Assembly (NCBI GenBank): GCA_000969725.1
Contig: JXSR01S041835.1
Source: Ophiothrix spiculata
Lineage: Eukaryota; Echinodermata; Ophiuroidea; Amphilepidida; Ophiotrichidae
Strand: one strand, 5' to 3'
DNA: 33,763 nt
The translations under genes were made by a program, and so were the position numbers. Numbering within the stretch: position 1 is the first letter of the stretch; the number at the start of each line of letters is the position of its first letter. This document shows positions 21,683 to 32,378 of this stretch, in pieces. Under the pieces are notes generated by a model. That model ran no database searches and was not told where the DNA came from. It saw only the letters and a program-made list of their open reading frames with translations.

Positions 21683-21781
21683 GTGTCTGGGCAACATTCA
21701 GTCAGGATTTATAGTGCTGTGCATTAATGATATAGAGGTTTTGAACAAAAAAGCTTTAAAAGTAGACTCAGGTCATTCCTA

Positions 21782-21863
21782 TTCATTAAGTTTGACTATT
21801 TAAACAAACTCTTGTCAAATTATAATTTGACAAGAGTTTGTTTAAATAGTCAAACTTAATGAA
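21782..21863. repeat. Perfect spacer-free 82-bp palindrome
   Basis: The 41-base left arm (21782-21822, beginning TTCATTAAGTTTGACTATTT) is followed directly by its exact complement (21823-21863). There is no loop and no mismatch. Confidence 0.95.
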
Positions 21864-22040
21864 CTAAGACACAATGAATTAGACTCGGATTGTTTGGTTT
21901 CTATCTATCTTTTTGTGGATAAACATAATTCCTTCCGCATTATCTCAAATTAAAATATTCACAACATCATATTATTGGTACCTAGTGGTACTCTTAAGAT
22001 TTCCTTATAAAATACTGGTATCAATTTGGAAGAAAAAAGA

Positions 22041-22153
22041 AAATGTATTATGATACGATGTGTGTTAAAATTGGATCTCTAATAGACGTGCTGTGGGCTT
22101 CAACCATCAGCCATTTGGGAAAGATCAAATGAAGAGTGCACTTATCACAAATT
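22041..22153. pseudogene. Frameshifted partial copy of the 23126-23326 ORF (block Z')
   Basis: It matches 23202-23316 except for four or five substitutions and loss of two bases in GTGCCCTGTGG (here GTGCTGTGG), which breaks the frame. It lacks the 5' part of the ORF. It is followed directly by block X copy 2. Confidence 0.75.
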
Positions 22154-22320
22154 GGTAGCTCATAAGATGTTATGTCCTGTCCCTAAGACATTTGCAGTTT
22201 TCTCAAGTTATTTTGGATTTTTATCGCATCTCTTAAATAAGATCCTTGAAATTCTCTTAAACAATGTTGGCTGAATGTTCTGAGTATTTGGCATGGGTAG
22301 AATGAAGAATGACTCATAAT
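22154..22320. repeat. Duplicated block X, copy 2, running into the assembly gap
   Basis: Near-identical to 21515-21682. It ends at the same base (GACTCATAAT) where the N run begins. Confidence 0.9.
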
Positions 22321-23100
22321 NNNNNNNNNNNNNNNNNNNNNNNNNNNNNNNNNNNNNNNNNNNNNNNNNNNNNNNNNNNNNNNNNNNNNNNNNNNNNNNN
22401 NNNNNNNNNNNNNNNNNNNNNNNNNNNNNNNNNNNNNNNNNNNNNNNNNNNNNNNNNNNNNNNNNNNNNNNNNNNNNNNNNNNNNNNNNNNNNNNNNNNN
22501 NNNNNNNNNNNNNNNNNNNNNNNNNNNNNNNNNNNNNNNNNNNNNNNNNNNNNNNNNNNNNNNNNNNNNNNNNNNNNNNNNNNNNNNNNNNNNNNNNNNN
22601 NNNNNNNNNNNNNNNNNNNNNNNNNNNNNNNNNNNNNNNNNNNNNNNNNNNNNNNNNNNNNNNNNNNNNNNNNNNNNNNNNNNNNNNNNNNNNNNNNNNN
22701 NNNNNNNNNNNNNNNNNNNNNNNNNNNNNNNNNNNNNNNNNNNNNNNNNNNNNNNNNNNNNNNNNNNNNNNNNNNNNNNNNNNNNNNNNNNNNNNNNNNN
22801 NNNNNNNNNNNNNNNNNNNNNNNNNNNNNNNNNNNNNNNNNNNNNNNNNNNNNNNNNNNNNNNNNNNNNNNNNNNNNNNNNNNNNNNNNNNNNNNNNNNN
22901 NNNNNNNNNNNNNNNNNNNNNNNNNNNNNNNNNNNNNNNNNNNNNNNNNNNNNNNNNNNNNNNNNNNNNNNNNNNNNNNNNNNNNNNNNNNNNNNNNNNN
23001 NNNNNNNNNNNNNNNNNNNNNNNNNNNNNNNNNNNNNNNNNNNNNNNNNNNNNNNNNNNNNNNNNNNNNNNNNNNNNNNNNNNNNNNNNNNNNNNNNNNN
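22321..23100. other. Assembly gap (780 N)
   Basis: Unsequenced; content unknown. Any open frames across it are artefacts. Confidence 1.
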
Positions 23101-23125
23101 AGTAACAAATGTATGACTGAAAAAC

Positions 23126-23326
23126 ATGTTTATGTGGTCGAATAAAAAAGCTGATTTTTTGCTTGAAATCAAAAAAGGTTCAGTTTCCACTGGAATGAGC
23201 CAAATGTATTATGATAAGATGTGTGTTAAAATTGAATCTCTAATAGACGTGCCCTGTGGGCTTCAACCATCAGCCATTTGGGAAAGATTACATGAAGAGT
23301 GCACTTATCACAAATTCAAACAATGA
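23126..23326 (+). CDS. Short ORF, possible remote Eaf7/MRGBP-like fragment
   Basis: A 66-residue frame runs from ATG 23126 to TGA 23326. Visible pattern: MWSN near the start, LLEI about 8 residues on, GSVSTGMSQMYYDKMCVK, then PSAIWERLHEECTY. The spacing of W-S, a central glycine, a hydrophobic M/F patch and a terminal S-x-IW-x-x-L recalls the Eaf7/MRGBP domain of the NuA4/TIP60 complex, but this is pattern-level inference only and the fold is short. No signal peptide and no convincing splice sites are seen. A frameshifted partial copy lies at 22041-22153. It could be a gene-capture fragment carried by a mobile duplication, or a chance frame. Confidence 0.25.
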   Translation: MFMWSNKKADFLLEIKKGSVSTGMSQMYYDKMCVKIESLIDVPCGLQPSAIWERLHEECTYHKFKQ

Positions 23327-24104
23327 ACAATAATTTTGACTTTTGGTGTCTACTTGTGCATTTGGATATTTAATTCGATAGTTTTGTCTCATTTTAAGAG
23401 TTCAGATTGAAAAAAGTCAACGAGTTAAATGATTTTGTCACTGTTCTGTTTCTGCAATATGTATATGAATTTCTTAAAGATGTTCATTTTATTTCAGGAA
23501 ATGACACAAACCAAAGCTCCTCTGCACATTTTTCTGTACAATTCTTCTCACATCAAATTTCAGCAAAACATGATTATTCCGGGACAGTGTATTATAACTT
23601 TTATCTTCAATGATCACAAAACTAACTATCATAATTCCTTATACTTGATTACACTAAATGTGTATTGACGTCAAAGTTTGGAAATAACAAATTAATACTA
23701 CACAGGAACATTGAACAATTAAGCAGATTAGCGGGTATTATCTTATTTTGTGCTTTTAATTTTGTCAAATATAATTAAGTTAATTATCACTTATTTACGC
23801 ATATTAGTTATAGCATACCATAATTGGTACCTGATGTTTCGTATGTGCTTTTGGATAACATATCTGTGTAGTGTGACACCTGTATCTATAGGGAATGTTT
23901 CAAAAATAAAACGTAAACAACGAAGGCAATCATATTAAAAGTTGAAGATGTGCGAAGAGATTATCAGGTGCATCTTATTTATAGAGTAGTCTGTGGCTGA
24001 AAATAGGAATACAAAATTTCTAATGGCTTGCTAATCCTTTTTCATGTGTCATATCTTGGAGCTTATGAGGAATTTACCCTAAGACTCCATCAAGACCCTC
24101 GGAT
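23327..24104. other. Non-coding AT-rich stretch
   Basis: Only short open frames; no recognised feature. Confidence 0.55.
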
Positions 24105-24625
24105 GCAGATTCTGGGTCCAGTCTGTATTTTTTTAATTTTTTTTTTTTGCTTGCTCTGTTTCTTTGAAAGGGATCAGAAACATTGGTTGTGAGTTCAAGT
24201 CCTGTTAGTGTCAACATGTTGTGAACCTGGGTAAATCACTTTATCACACTTGTCTTGTCAACTCGGGGCAGATTCTGGGTCCAAGCTGTACTTTTCATTG
24301 TTGTTTTTTTCTACCTCTGTTTCTTTGAAGGGATCAGAAATATTGATTGTGAGTTCAAGTCCCGTTAGTGCCAACATGTTTAGAACTTGGGTAAATCACG
24401 TTATCACACTTGTCTCGTCGACTCGAGCGATATTGGGGAGCTGTTATGGGAAGTGTACGAACTAAGTGCAGAAGCGAGTGCACTCCTGCGTGGAAGCACC
24501 ACTAACTGAAGTGATATAACAGTGACAATTTCTCGTTGGCAGCGATAATAGGCAGCTGCGCTTTGAGATCCTGTTGTTAGGTTATTAAGTGCTATTTGGG
24601 TGTGCATATTATTATTGTTAAATAA
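24105..24625 (+). mobile_element. SINE-like element with duplicated 163-bp head
   Basis: 24105-24267 and 24268-24428 are tandem copies, each starting GCAGATTCTGGGTCCA and containing a B-box-like GTGAGTTCAAGTCC and GGGTAAATCAC(T/G)TTATCACAC. The second copy continues into a 3' body ending AAGTGCTATTTGGGTGTGCA with an ATTATTATTGTT tail, typical of tRNA/LINE-tailed SINEs. Confidence 0.65.
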
Positions 24626-26189
24626 CTCTAAAGGTCTTTAGGCAGATTTGAAAAAAAGTTACGGATTTTTGAAAAAGATTTTCGAATAAATTGTTTTCAG
24701 ATTCTTATCTAAATGATTGTGTTCAAACAAATAAGACTTTTAGGTGAATTTGCATTTGTTTTCCAATTGATTGATTGATAAATTTGACTTAAAAGAGAGA
24801 AAGGGACAAGGGGGAAATTCACTAAATTCAAACTACATTTGTGTGCATCAGTTGCTTCACACTGTCAGAGTCCCCTACTGATCTAAACATTTTGGAAGAA
24901 CTTTGCTAGCTGTAAATCAACACAAGATTTATTTCAATTAACAAGTAGTATATTTCTTGTATCAAAATAGGTTAAAGACTTTTCATTAATTGTACAATAG
25001 ATCCGTTTTAGGAAACCTAATCTATAATTGCTCAAGTCCCATGGGATTTGTTAATCAACGTGCATTACATGTCAAAAGCCCTTTTCTTCCGTCTTGGCAA
25101 GATCTCAACCCTCAAAATAGATTCAGGGTTTCGCGTAGGCCGTCCTCACTATTGTGAGTATAGCACTTGGTTGTGACAAATATGCAGACCGAGCCAATTA
25201 ATCTGCATGGCCTAATTTGAGTCCATGGATACAGGCAGTTGTAACATTAATTACATTGAATCATTGCATTTGTTTATCGTTTTTGTTTTGATTTTTATTG
25301 GAATCATTTCAATATTATAGGCGTGTGTTGTCGAATCACTTTAAGGAATGAAAACAAAAGTGAGATTGAATGTTTATAGTACAATTCATAGATATACATT
25401 ATAGGCAGTAAATAATCCCTACTTGTCATCATTACAGAGTAGACAGTTGAATCTACCGAGCTGTGAATGTAGCGAACAAAGCATTATTTCTCATGTACTC
25501 TTGACCCAGAGGTCAAATGGGTATGCTGCGTCATTCGGTGTTGGAAAGGCAGTTGACTGACCTTGAGGAATTTACGACAATCTTAGGCCCTTCGCAGCAT
25601 TTTTTTGCAACACTGGTGTGTGGTTTGGCTTTAACAGATAGATAGGTACTTCCAACATATTGGAACATTCTGTCCCCTTTCCATTGCCTTTTCACAGTCA
25701 ATCTTCGAAATAAGCTCCCAATTTCGCGGGTTTTTTACTCATCAACGCGTGTTGTCAAGTAGTACTCTGCGCCGTACGTGACACACTGCAATTCACGCAG
25801 TTGCATGTGATAGGTTGTTCCCGCGATTGCCACGCCAAGTTCTTGTCGCTGGGGAAAATTGACCAGTCAAAACGATCGTCATGTGTCAGCTGTGTCAGGT
25901 GATTTCCCGGGGTGATTTACATTCTGAATTACGCGTACGCACGGACTGCGTAGAAGCACAATTGTTTGAATATTCTCAATATTTTCAGGGAGCTTATTTA
26001 TAAGATAGACTTTACACATTACAATTACTGGTGAACCCATGGTCATGTTGCTTACCAGTTATAAAAGAAAGATGAACACAACCGTATGTGACCATGACGC
26101 CATAATACAGATGTGCTGTCTTGTATTATGAAATGCAAGGCTGTGCAATTTTTATGTTTAAAGATGAAATTGCCACACTCCCTTAAAAT
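24626..26189. other. Non-coding stretch with a GC-richer core at about 25480-25960
   Basis: No gene recognised. The core contains many CpGs. A TTATAAATA-like motif on the minus strand lies at about 25992-26004, so it could be an upstream promoter or first-exon area for the minus-strand receptor. No donor site of good quality was found there. Confidence 0.35.
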
Positions 26190-26530
26190 TGTGGATAGAC
26201 CCCTTTTTACTTGTACCCAATGACCCCCTGTTTTATTTTGGCTTCTTGCCCAAAAGATAATTATTATATACCTAATAACCCCCTTTTTCTTATTTGCAAT
26301 TGCTTTTTTATTCACTTATTTGATGTTTAAAGGAAATTTTAACGCCTCTTATCGTAATTTTCATTTCTAACAATTTAACAATTTTGTAATTGTTTCAGTT
26401 TGAGGGTGTTACCTCAATGACCCCCATTTTGAAATCTTCAAAACTGGATGACCCCGTTTTTATTTATGTTGTGTACCGTATGACGCCCTATTTTGTGTGT
26501 GTAAATTTATACCGAATGATGCCTACTTTC
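26190..26530. repeat. Degenerate GACCCCC-type repeat, block 3 (inverted relative to 11540-11880)
   Basis: Units such as CAATGACCCCCTGTTTTATT, GATGACCCCGTTTTTATT, TATGACGCCCTATTTTGTG and GAATGATGCCTACTTTCC recur every 30-60 bases. They are the complement of the GGGTCATTGAGTGA-like units in the receptor intron. Confidence 0.6.
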
Positions 26531-26968
26531 CATCTCGTGCACACACATCCCTGTCACTTTAGGTAAGGAGTGTCCCCAGGGTCAATATTTTCTTTTTTTT
26601 TTATTAATTTTCAAAATTCATTGTATGTAAACTAAAACTGGCAAGGTCAAGGTTACCTTATGCCCAAGACTTTGTCACGAAGTATAAATTGTTGCCTGAA
26701 ATAATTTGAGCATCCTTTACATCTGTGCCTGATGTCTTCAGTCAGTTGGGTTGAGTTTAAGGTTAACCTGATTTAAGTCTTAAGTGACTTTTTTTTAAAG
26801 TTACTTTTAGACATGTGTAATGCTGGTTCATGCTATCATGTTGCTTTGTCATGTTAAGCTACATGAATTCAGCAACCATGTTTTACCCCCTTTAGCCATT
26901 CAGAGTTGTTACATTGTAGTAGAGCTAATTTGCATGGGATTGATGGTTGGGAAAAAGTTACATATGTT
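26531..26968. other. Non-coding stretch
   Basis: No recognised feature. Confidence 0.5.
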
Positions 26969-27502
26969 TTAAAGGGGCATTGGACAAGTTCAGCATCATC
27001 CCCAAACTTTTCCCCAAACATTTTGAGATTTTTGCATCATTTGAAGTATTAGTAGTAATAATGACAGCATGCAAAGTTTCATTGTCAAATTCAAACCCTA
27101 TATATCAAAATATTTAGATAATCTCTTATTTCTAATTATCGTTGTCGACAACGATAAATACTGCCCTCTATAGTTGAATTTCTAGAATTGGCTTTTTCAG
27201 GAGAAAGGATGAAAATTTAAAATTTCTTTTAATTTTTCTGCAATCTATGATGTGAAAGGAATGTTTTAAAAACGAATCTTTGGCTCTTTCTCATTGTATA
27301 GCATCAATAAATACGCTTAGAGAATAGCCTCATACCCAAAATCAAAAAATGAAGTAAAATTCATTTTTTTGACATTTTTGAAGGTTTTGATCAAAATTTT
27401 GCCAATATATGGTGATTGACTGTTAGCTACTGTTATTTTAAACACAGGAAGTGTAAATCATCCACAAAGAAAATTTCAAAATGTTGTCCAATGCCCCTTT
27501 AA
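26969..27502. mobile_element. MITE with TTAAAGGGGCATTGGACAA termini and central palindrome
   Basis: TTAAAGGGGCATTGGACAA (26969) and TTGTCCAATGCCCCTTTAA (to 27502) are perfect 19-bp inverted repeats. A near-perfect spacer-free palindrome (27133-27160, core ATCGTTGTCGACAACGAT) lies inside, preceded by TCTAATTAT as in the elements at 8601 and 29331. There is no transposase. Confidence 0.85.
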
Positions 27503-28165
27503 TTGTTGATGGCATGCAGTTGTGACTTATACAACAAAGTAATTGATTTTATAAGCTTGTCGTGTTTGTTACAACATTTTCCTTATTGCAACAAGGTTGT
27601 GTTTGTCCACTTAAACAAAATTATGTCATGGCCGCATGAAAGATAATCTGAAACTAACACATTGAAAATGTATGTGCATCTGCTCAACAGAAAGTTCACA
27701 AGTCCTGTAAACATGACCAGTCAGTAGTTGGATTTACCATTCGGCGTTCTTTCTTCTGTCACTATAGGTTTATTTTGATAAAAAGTTAACATCTTTGCTC
27801 AGTATACATCTTTAAAGTGTAGTCTATTTATAATTCTTATTTTGAAAATTTACCATAACAGGAAGAACCCACAATTTGTCCCAAAATTTTTCAAAAATCA
27901 GTTTTTCAATGGCAGAATGACAATTTTCAGCCATTTCGAAGAAGCTTATGTCAGTAAATGTAACAGCCAATTGTAGACCTACCGACTGTCCCACATTTTG
28001 AGGGACAATCCCTCATTCTGATATTAAAAAAGTCCTGAAATCTGAAAAGTCTTTCATTTTGTCATTTTGCTGAACTGGGTTTTGCTATGCATGCCATTGT
28101 AATGTCCTTCATTCCAAAGTTAGATGTTCTTCATTCTGGGATTCAGAGGTTGGCAGGTCTGCAAT
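27503..28165. other. Non-coding stretch
   Basis: No recognised feature. Confidence 0.5.
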
Positions 28166-28532
28166 TAGGCCTAAAAAATATGTTTGTTTGCCCTCCGCGA
28201 CCTACCCTAAAATGCCCAAAATTTGGGTCGGGTATTTAAGTTGTTGTTTTTTCCCTTCAAACATGTTAAATATGAAAACTCAATGTTTTCGATGGAAACC
28301 ATAAAAATTTAGCAGTTTAAAGTCACATAAAATGCATATTTCCTCTAAATAATAACCCACAGTCTTTGATTATGCCCTGCATTGCTTGGTATTAACGATA
28401 AAATCCATGGAATGGCATCATTCTTTAAAACATGTGAAGAGTAAAAAAAAAAAAAAAACCACAGACCAACCGACCCAAAATTTTTATTTTTCCACTTGAG
28501 GGCAAACAAACAATTTATTTCTTTTGGCCTTA
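28166..28532. mobile_element. MITE-like element with GTTTGTTTGCCCTC arms
   Basis: TAGGCCTAAAAAATATGTTT then GTTTGCCCTC at the left, and GAGGGCAAACAAAC then CTTTTGGCCTTA at the right, are inverted. TTTGGGTCGG and CCGACCCAAA form an inner inverted pair. A poly(A) run lies at about 28443-28458. Confidence 0.75.
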
Positions 28533-29330
28533 GCTGGTCTCTCCATTTTGACTGTCTAGTCTTTGCACCAATCATGAATATTCATAAGATAAACTTCCTA
28601 ATGATATAAAATATGTTTTGATTGACTATTGCAAGATGTCACCTTCTGGTCATGTATATCCAAGGCCTATTTCACTAACATTATTTTTTGCGATGATTGT
28701 AAAAACTTTCACAAACTAGAATCCATCAAAAATTCATTTGCGATGACTTTTTCATTCACCAATATCTTTTCACTTTTAATCTTCTTAGACTAGCCTATCG
28801 CAAATTTTGTTATGATTTTATCCAAATATGGTGCGAATTAAAATCATTTGATATCAAGAATTTGAAATGACTTCCATTTTGCAATGTTTTTTCGTATGCT
28901 CATAAGCACCCACAAGATATTCATCGCAAACAAAATCATCGCAAATGCTTTGCAATGGATTTTTTCATTACATTTTACCAAAGCATACTTATTCTTATAG
29001 AATCCTCTTTCAAGTTATCTATGCATTTAAGACGTAAACATTCTGATCGGCATACACTGAGGATATTCACTATGTAAACACAGATTAGCAGTCGACCCGA
29101 TTTCTTGTGGATTCCAAAATGGTGTGTCGGTGGGATAAAATGCATGGGTAATATTATAATATTTGCCTGTAAGTTTCTAGGTATGGCTCATTAAGTGCTA
29201 CCCATAACACACCTACGCTAGACGGGATTTTTTAGCTGCTTTTGGAGGAGTGGGGGTAGTGTGCATGACAACAAAGTCTAAAATAGACTAAATCATATGC
29301 GATAGCAAAGAAATTCCTGTGAGGAGTTAC
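28533..29330. other. AT-rich non-coding stretch with TTTGCGATGA motifs
   Basis: The motif TTGCGATGA, or its complement TCATCGCAA, appears several times between 28687 and 28965. This suggests an old inverted or dispersed repeat, but no clean boundaries can be drawn. Confidence 0.45.
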
Positions 29331-29657
29331 AGGAGCATGGTCCGATTGCCTCAACTATTTTTCAAACTTTTTGAGATTTTAGTACCAAATGTTGCTCATA
29401 TTTTTCTCACAACCCATGTGAAATTTCCCGGCTGAATTACATTTTCCTTTTGGAGATATACATAAAAATGTGTCTAATTATGGTAACCATAATTAATTTT
29501 ACACAGTCAAGTATAGGCGGCTCTGAAATACAAAATTGCCCATAAAATCAAAATGGTTAGACCGATTGAGCTGAAATTTGAAACTTAATTCTTTGAGTGG
29601 TCATCTTTCATATAACATCAAAAACTGAATCTTGAAAAAAAATTGGATCAAGCTCCT
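29331..29657. mobile_element. MITE-like element with AGGAGC termini and central palindrome
   Basis: AGGAGCATGGTCCGATT (29331) and AATTGGATCAAGCTCCT (to 29657) are inverted repeats matching at 14 of 17. The central palindrome is at 29475-29495 (TAATTATGGT-A-ACCATAATTA). The layout matches the elements at 8601 and 26969. Confidence 0.65.
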
Positions 29658-29734
29658 TTAAGCATTTTAACAAATAACATTGCAATTATGAACTACATAT
29701 TAAGTATCAAACAAGTCCCTTTTAAACCAAATTT

Positions 29735-29965
29735 GGTTAGTCTTTTAGAGCAGTATAATAAGATTTGGTTTAAAAATAGGTTTTGAGTTAAATCAGTTTA
29801 AAACGAAACATTATGACTAACTAAGGGCACCCATATTTGTTTTTTCTCTAAACATGTTTTCTTAGGATGCAAATGCACCAAATACACAAATGCACTTTCC
29901 TATACTAATATGTACATGCGGAATTAAATTCGAGATCGCGAATTTAATTCAACCAATTGCCCATA
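29735..29965. repeat. Dispersed repeat, copy 1 (pairs with 30745-30960)
   Basis: Ordered matches to the second copy include GTTTTGAGT, ATGACTA, CCTATACTAAT, GGAATTAAATT and CGAATTTAATTCAAC. Direct orientation, diverged. Confidence 0.65.
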
Positions 29966-30270
29966 AGGGCCAAATTATAGTTCTTTTGAGCTACCAAATA
30001 TTTCGTGTAACAAGTCTTTGTTATCTTATAATCTAGTTAAATAATTCCAATGCATCTTCTAATCAATAACGGAATAATTAGTGTTGCAAATCACCATGAT
30101 CACCAAACATTTTCACCAAATTTGTTAGGTGAAAATGTTTGGTGATTTATAGCACCAAATATCCATTATTGATTAGTAGATACATTGAAATCATATTACT
30201 AGATTATAAGATAACAAAGACTTGTTACACAAAATATTTGGTAGCTCAAAAAGGACAATAATTTGGCCCT
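29966..30270. mobile_element. Foldback MITE with ~150-bp arms (GAGCTACCA family), copy 2
   Basis: The left arm starts AGGGCCAAATTATAG and runs through GAGCTACCAAATATTT and GTCTTTGTTATCTTATAATC to CACCAAACATTTTCACC. The right arm is its complement with scattered mismatches, ending ATAATTTGGCCCT. Almost the whole element is stem, so it could form a long hairpin RNA if transcribed. Confidence 0.9.
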
Positions 30271-30708
30271 AACTGATAAAGTATTGGGGCCCTCTTTTCC
30301 GCTTAAATTTCACTCGCAATTACTTGTTTTGTTATAGATATTAAAAATGAATTGCCCTCAAAAATTGCGCCGTCAATGTTGAAACCAGTTAAAGGACATT
30401 ACACATCCCTATTGTTATGTTTATGTATGTCCCCCCTCTAAGCATACATTTATATCATATCTTAACCATAAAAGTGATTCATAGACATTGAGCTTGGCAC
30501 AATTCTGAACTTACGTTATTTGAGACCTTTACCCTGCATTCATGCATTACATATGAGACAAACTCCATTGTTTTGTATCATAACAAATGGCATGTTTTGC
30601 GGTTTATCGTTGCTATAGTGTATTGTGAATGTTTCTTGAAGGTCCTTTGGTTTGCTTATTCTCTACATTATAGGCAGAGAAATTAGGGGTGTGGGATTAT
30701 GTATCCTT

Positions 30709-30720
30709 CCCCCCCCCCCC
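30709..30720. repeat. Poly(C) tract
   Basis: A run of 12 C. Confidence 0.95.
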
Positions 30721-30744
30721 TTGTATCCCCTGCCCATATTTTAA

Positions 30745-30960
30745 AACAATACTATAAAATTTTGATCAGAAATAGTTTTGAGTAAAAACAGCCTAAAATG
30801 AAGGAATGTGACTATCTAAAACCGTTTTCAAGTGTATTTTGTCAAAAATTTGTTATGCCACATAAAAATAGATAAAAAGCACATGTGTGCTTTCCCGTAC
30901 TAATGGACATGGAATTAAATTTAGGATCCCGAATTTAATTCAACAAATGGCCATAACAGA
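30745..30960. repeat. Dispersed repeat, copy 2 (pairs with 29735-29965)
   Basis: Direct-orientation diverged copy ending CGAATTTAATTCAACAAATG. It lacks the hairpin element that follows copy 1. Confidence 0.65.
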
Positions 30961-31767
30961 AAAAGTAAGCATGTTTAACCCAATTCGTGTGGAGGGTATT
31001 AAAATCTACCTAAAACAAACCCAATAAGCTAATAAAATCAAAAGTCATGGGTGAAAGGGTTGCGCTTCATTTTTAACACTTTTTAGTATTGCTTTAATAA
31101 TCTGGGATTGCCAGTTGGAATTTCCAGGTGAGCATTAGATGGCTCTCCATGAGTTGTTTGGCAAGCACAAGGGGAGTAATACAAAGCAATAAAGAAAAAG
31201 AAAAATAATTATGTGAGAAGTTCCAAATTGCCAATCTTTAATGCAAATAAGGAGAGCGTTTAAAAAATGCAAAACTCTGAACAGAATGCCGAACCCATGT
31301 GTAAGTAAAGATCTGTTTTGAGCAATTTTGGTCCAATGCCACCCCTTTCACTGAGGCCATCATCACCTCTCGTGAAGACCAGTTGTTTTTTAGTCACAAC
31401 ATTGCGTATAAAGATGCAGTAAAATAAATACCTTGGATTTCATTATCATCAGTTAATGAGTTCAAAACAAAAACTCTTCCAAATATGATGATTGTTGATA
31501 CAAACTGAAGCTTGATTGATACTAGCTGAAAGAAAACACGCTATTTGAGAACAACACATGCTTGTAACTGTGAACTAAATAGTTCTTTCTGCTGTCCAGC
31601 AGTTTATTATTAGCTTTCGGAATTGTTGCCAAAAAACCCTTGGATATTAAGGTCATAATTTTATAGGTTACACTATGACATCAGAGTTACACAATAATAG
31701 TATTGCAAAGCCAAACATATCTAAATAGTTGACATAATGATGTCATGAAGGATTTTGATACCAAAAA
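30961..31767. other. Non-coding stretch
   Basis: No recognised gene or repeat. Confidence 0.5.
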
Positions 31768-32378
31768 CTTAAAGGTTACATGAAAAGAAATATGAGTAGC
31801 TTTATATACAATTGTTATAACAAAACAAAGTGGAAAACACCAATGTAAAATTTTAATGAAGCACAAATAGTCAACGATACTCAAAACAACTTTCAAATAT
31901 AGCGCTTTTTTATGACCTCGAAAAACAATCAATCTGAACTACCCTACTATGATGCTTACATACTTCGATAGCTTTGTCTCGACGTCGCGTCATGCTTTGT
32001 TTCATCTGGTGTTTTGATATTGTACATTGAACAGAAAGTACAAAGCGACAACTAGTATGAATGCAAGGTCGGATGACGTCGGTAAGGGTTCAGAGATTTT
32101 CGAGATCCACGGATATTAAACAATACATATAATAGATTACTGGGTGTATATTCCAGGGTCTTATGAAACTCTTCGTACACTAACAAGCGTAATCTCACTC
32201 AGTCAGTTCAAAGAGATTGTTTTTGAGGTCGTCAAATACAGGATTGCGAGGCGGTATATTTGAAAGCTTTTATGAGCATCGTGCATAATTGGAATTTCAT
32301 GTTGTTGTTTTTCACTCAGTTTTGTTATAACAAATGTATAAATAATACTTGATAGTCTCTTTTCATGTAACCTTTAAG
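31768..32378. mobile_element. Long inverted-repeat element with CpG-rich centre
   Basis: CTTAAAGGTTACATGAAAAG (31768) pairs with CTTTTCATGTAACCTTTAAG (to 32378). Inward, ATTGTTATAACAAAAC pairs with GTTTTGTTATAACAAAT. The centre (about 31965-32110) carries GACGTCGCGTCA and GATGACGTCGG. No ORF of size is present; it is a large non-autonomous foldback element. Confidence 0.7.

Noticed and set aside
22183-23190. Long open frames spanning the gap on both strands
   Set aside because: They consist of undetermined bases; only the N run keeps them open.
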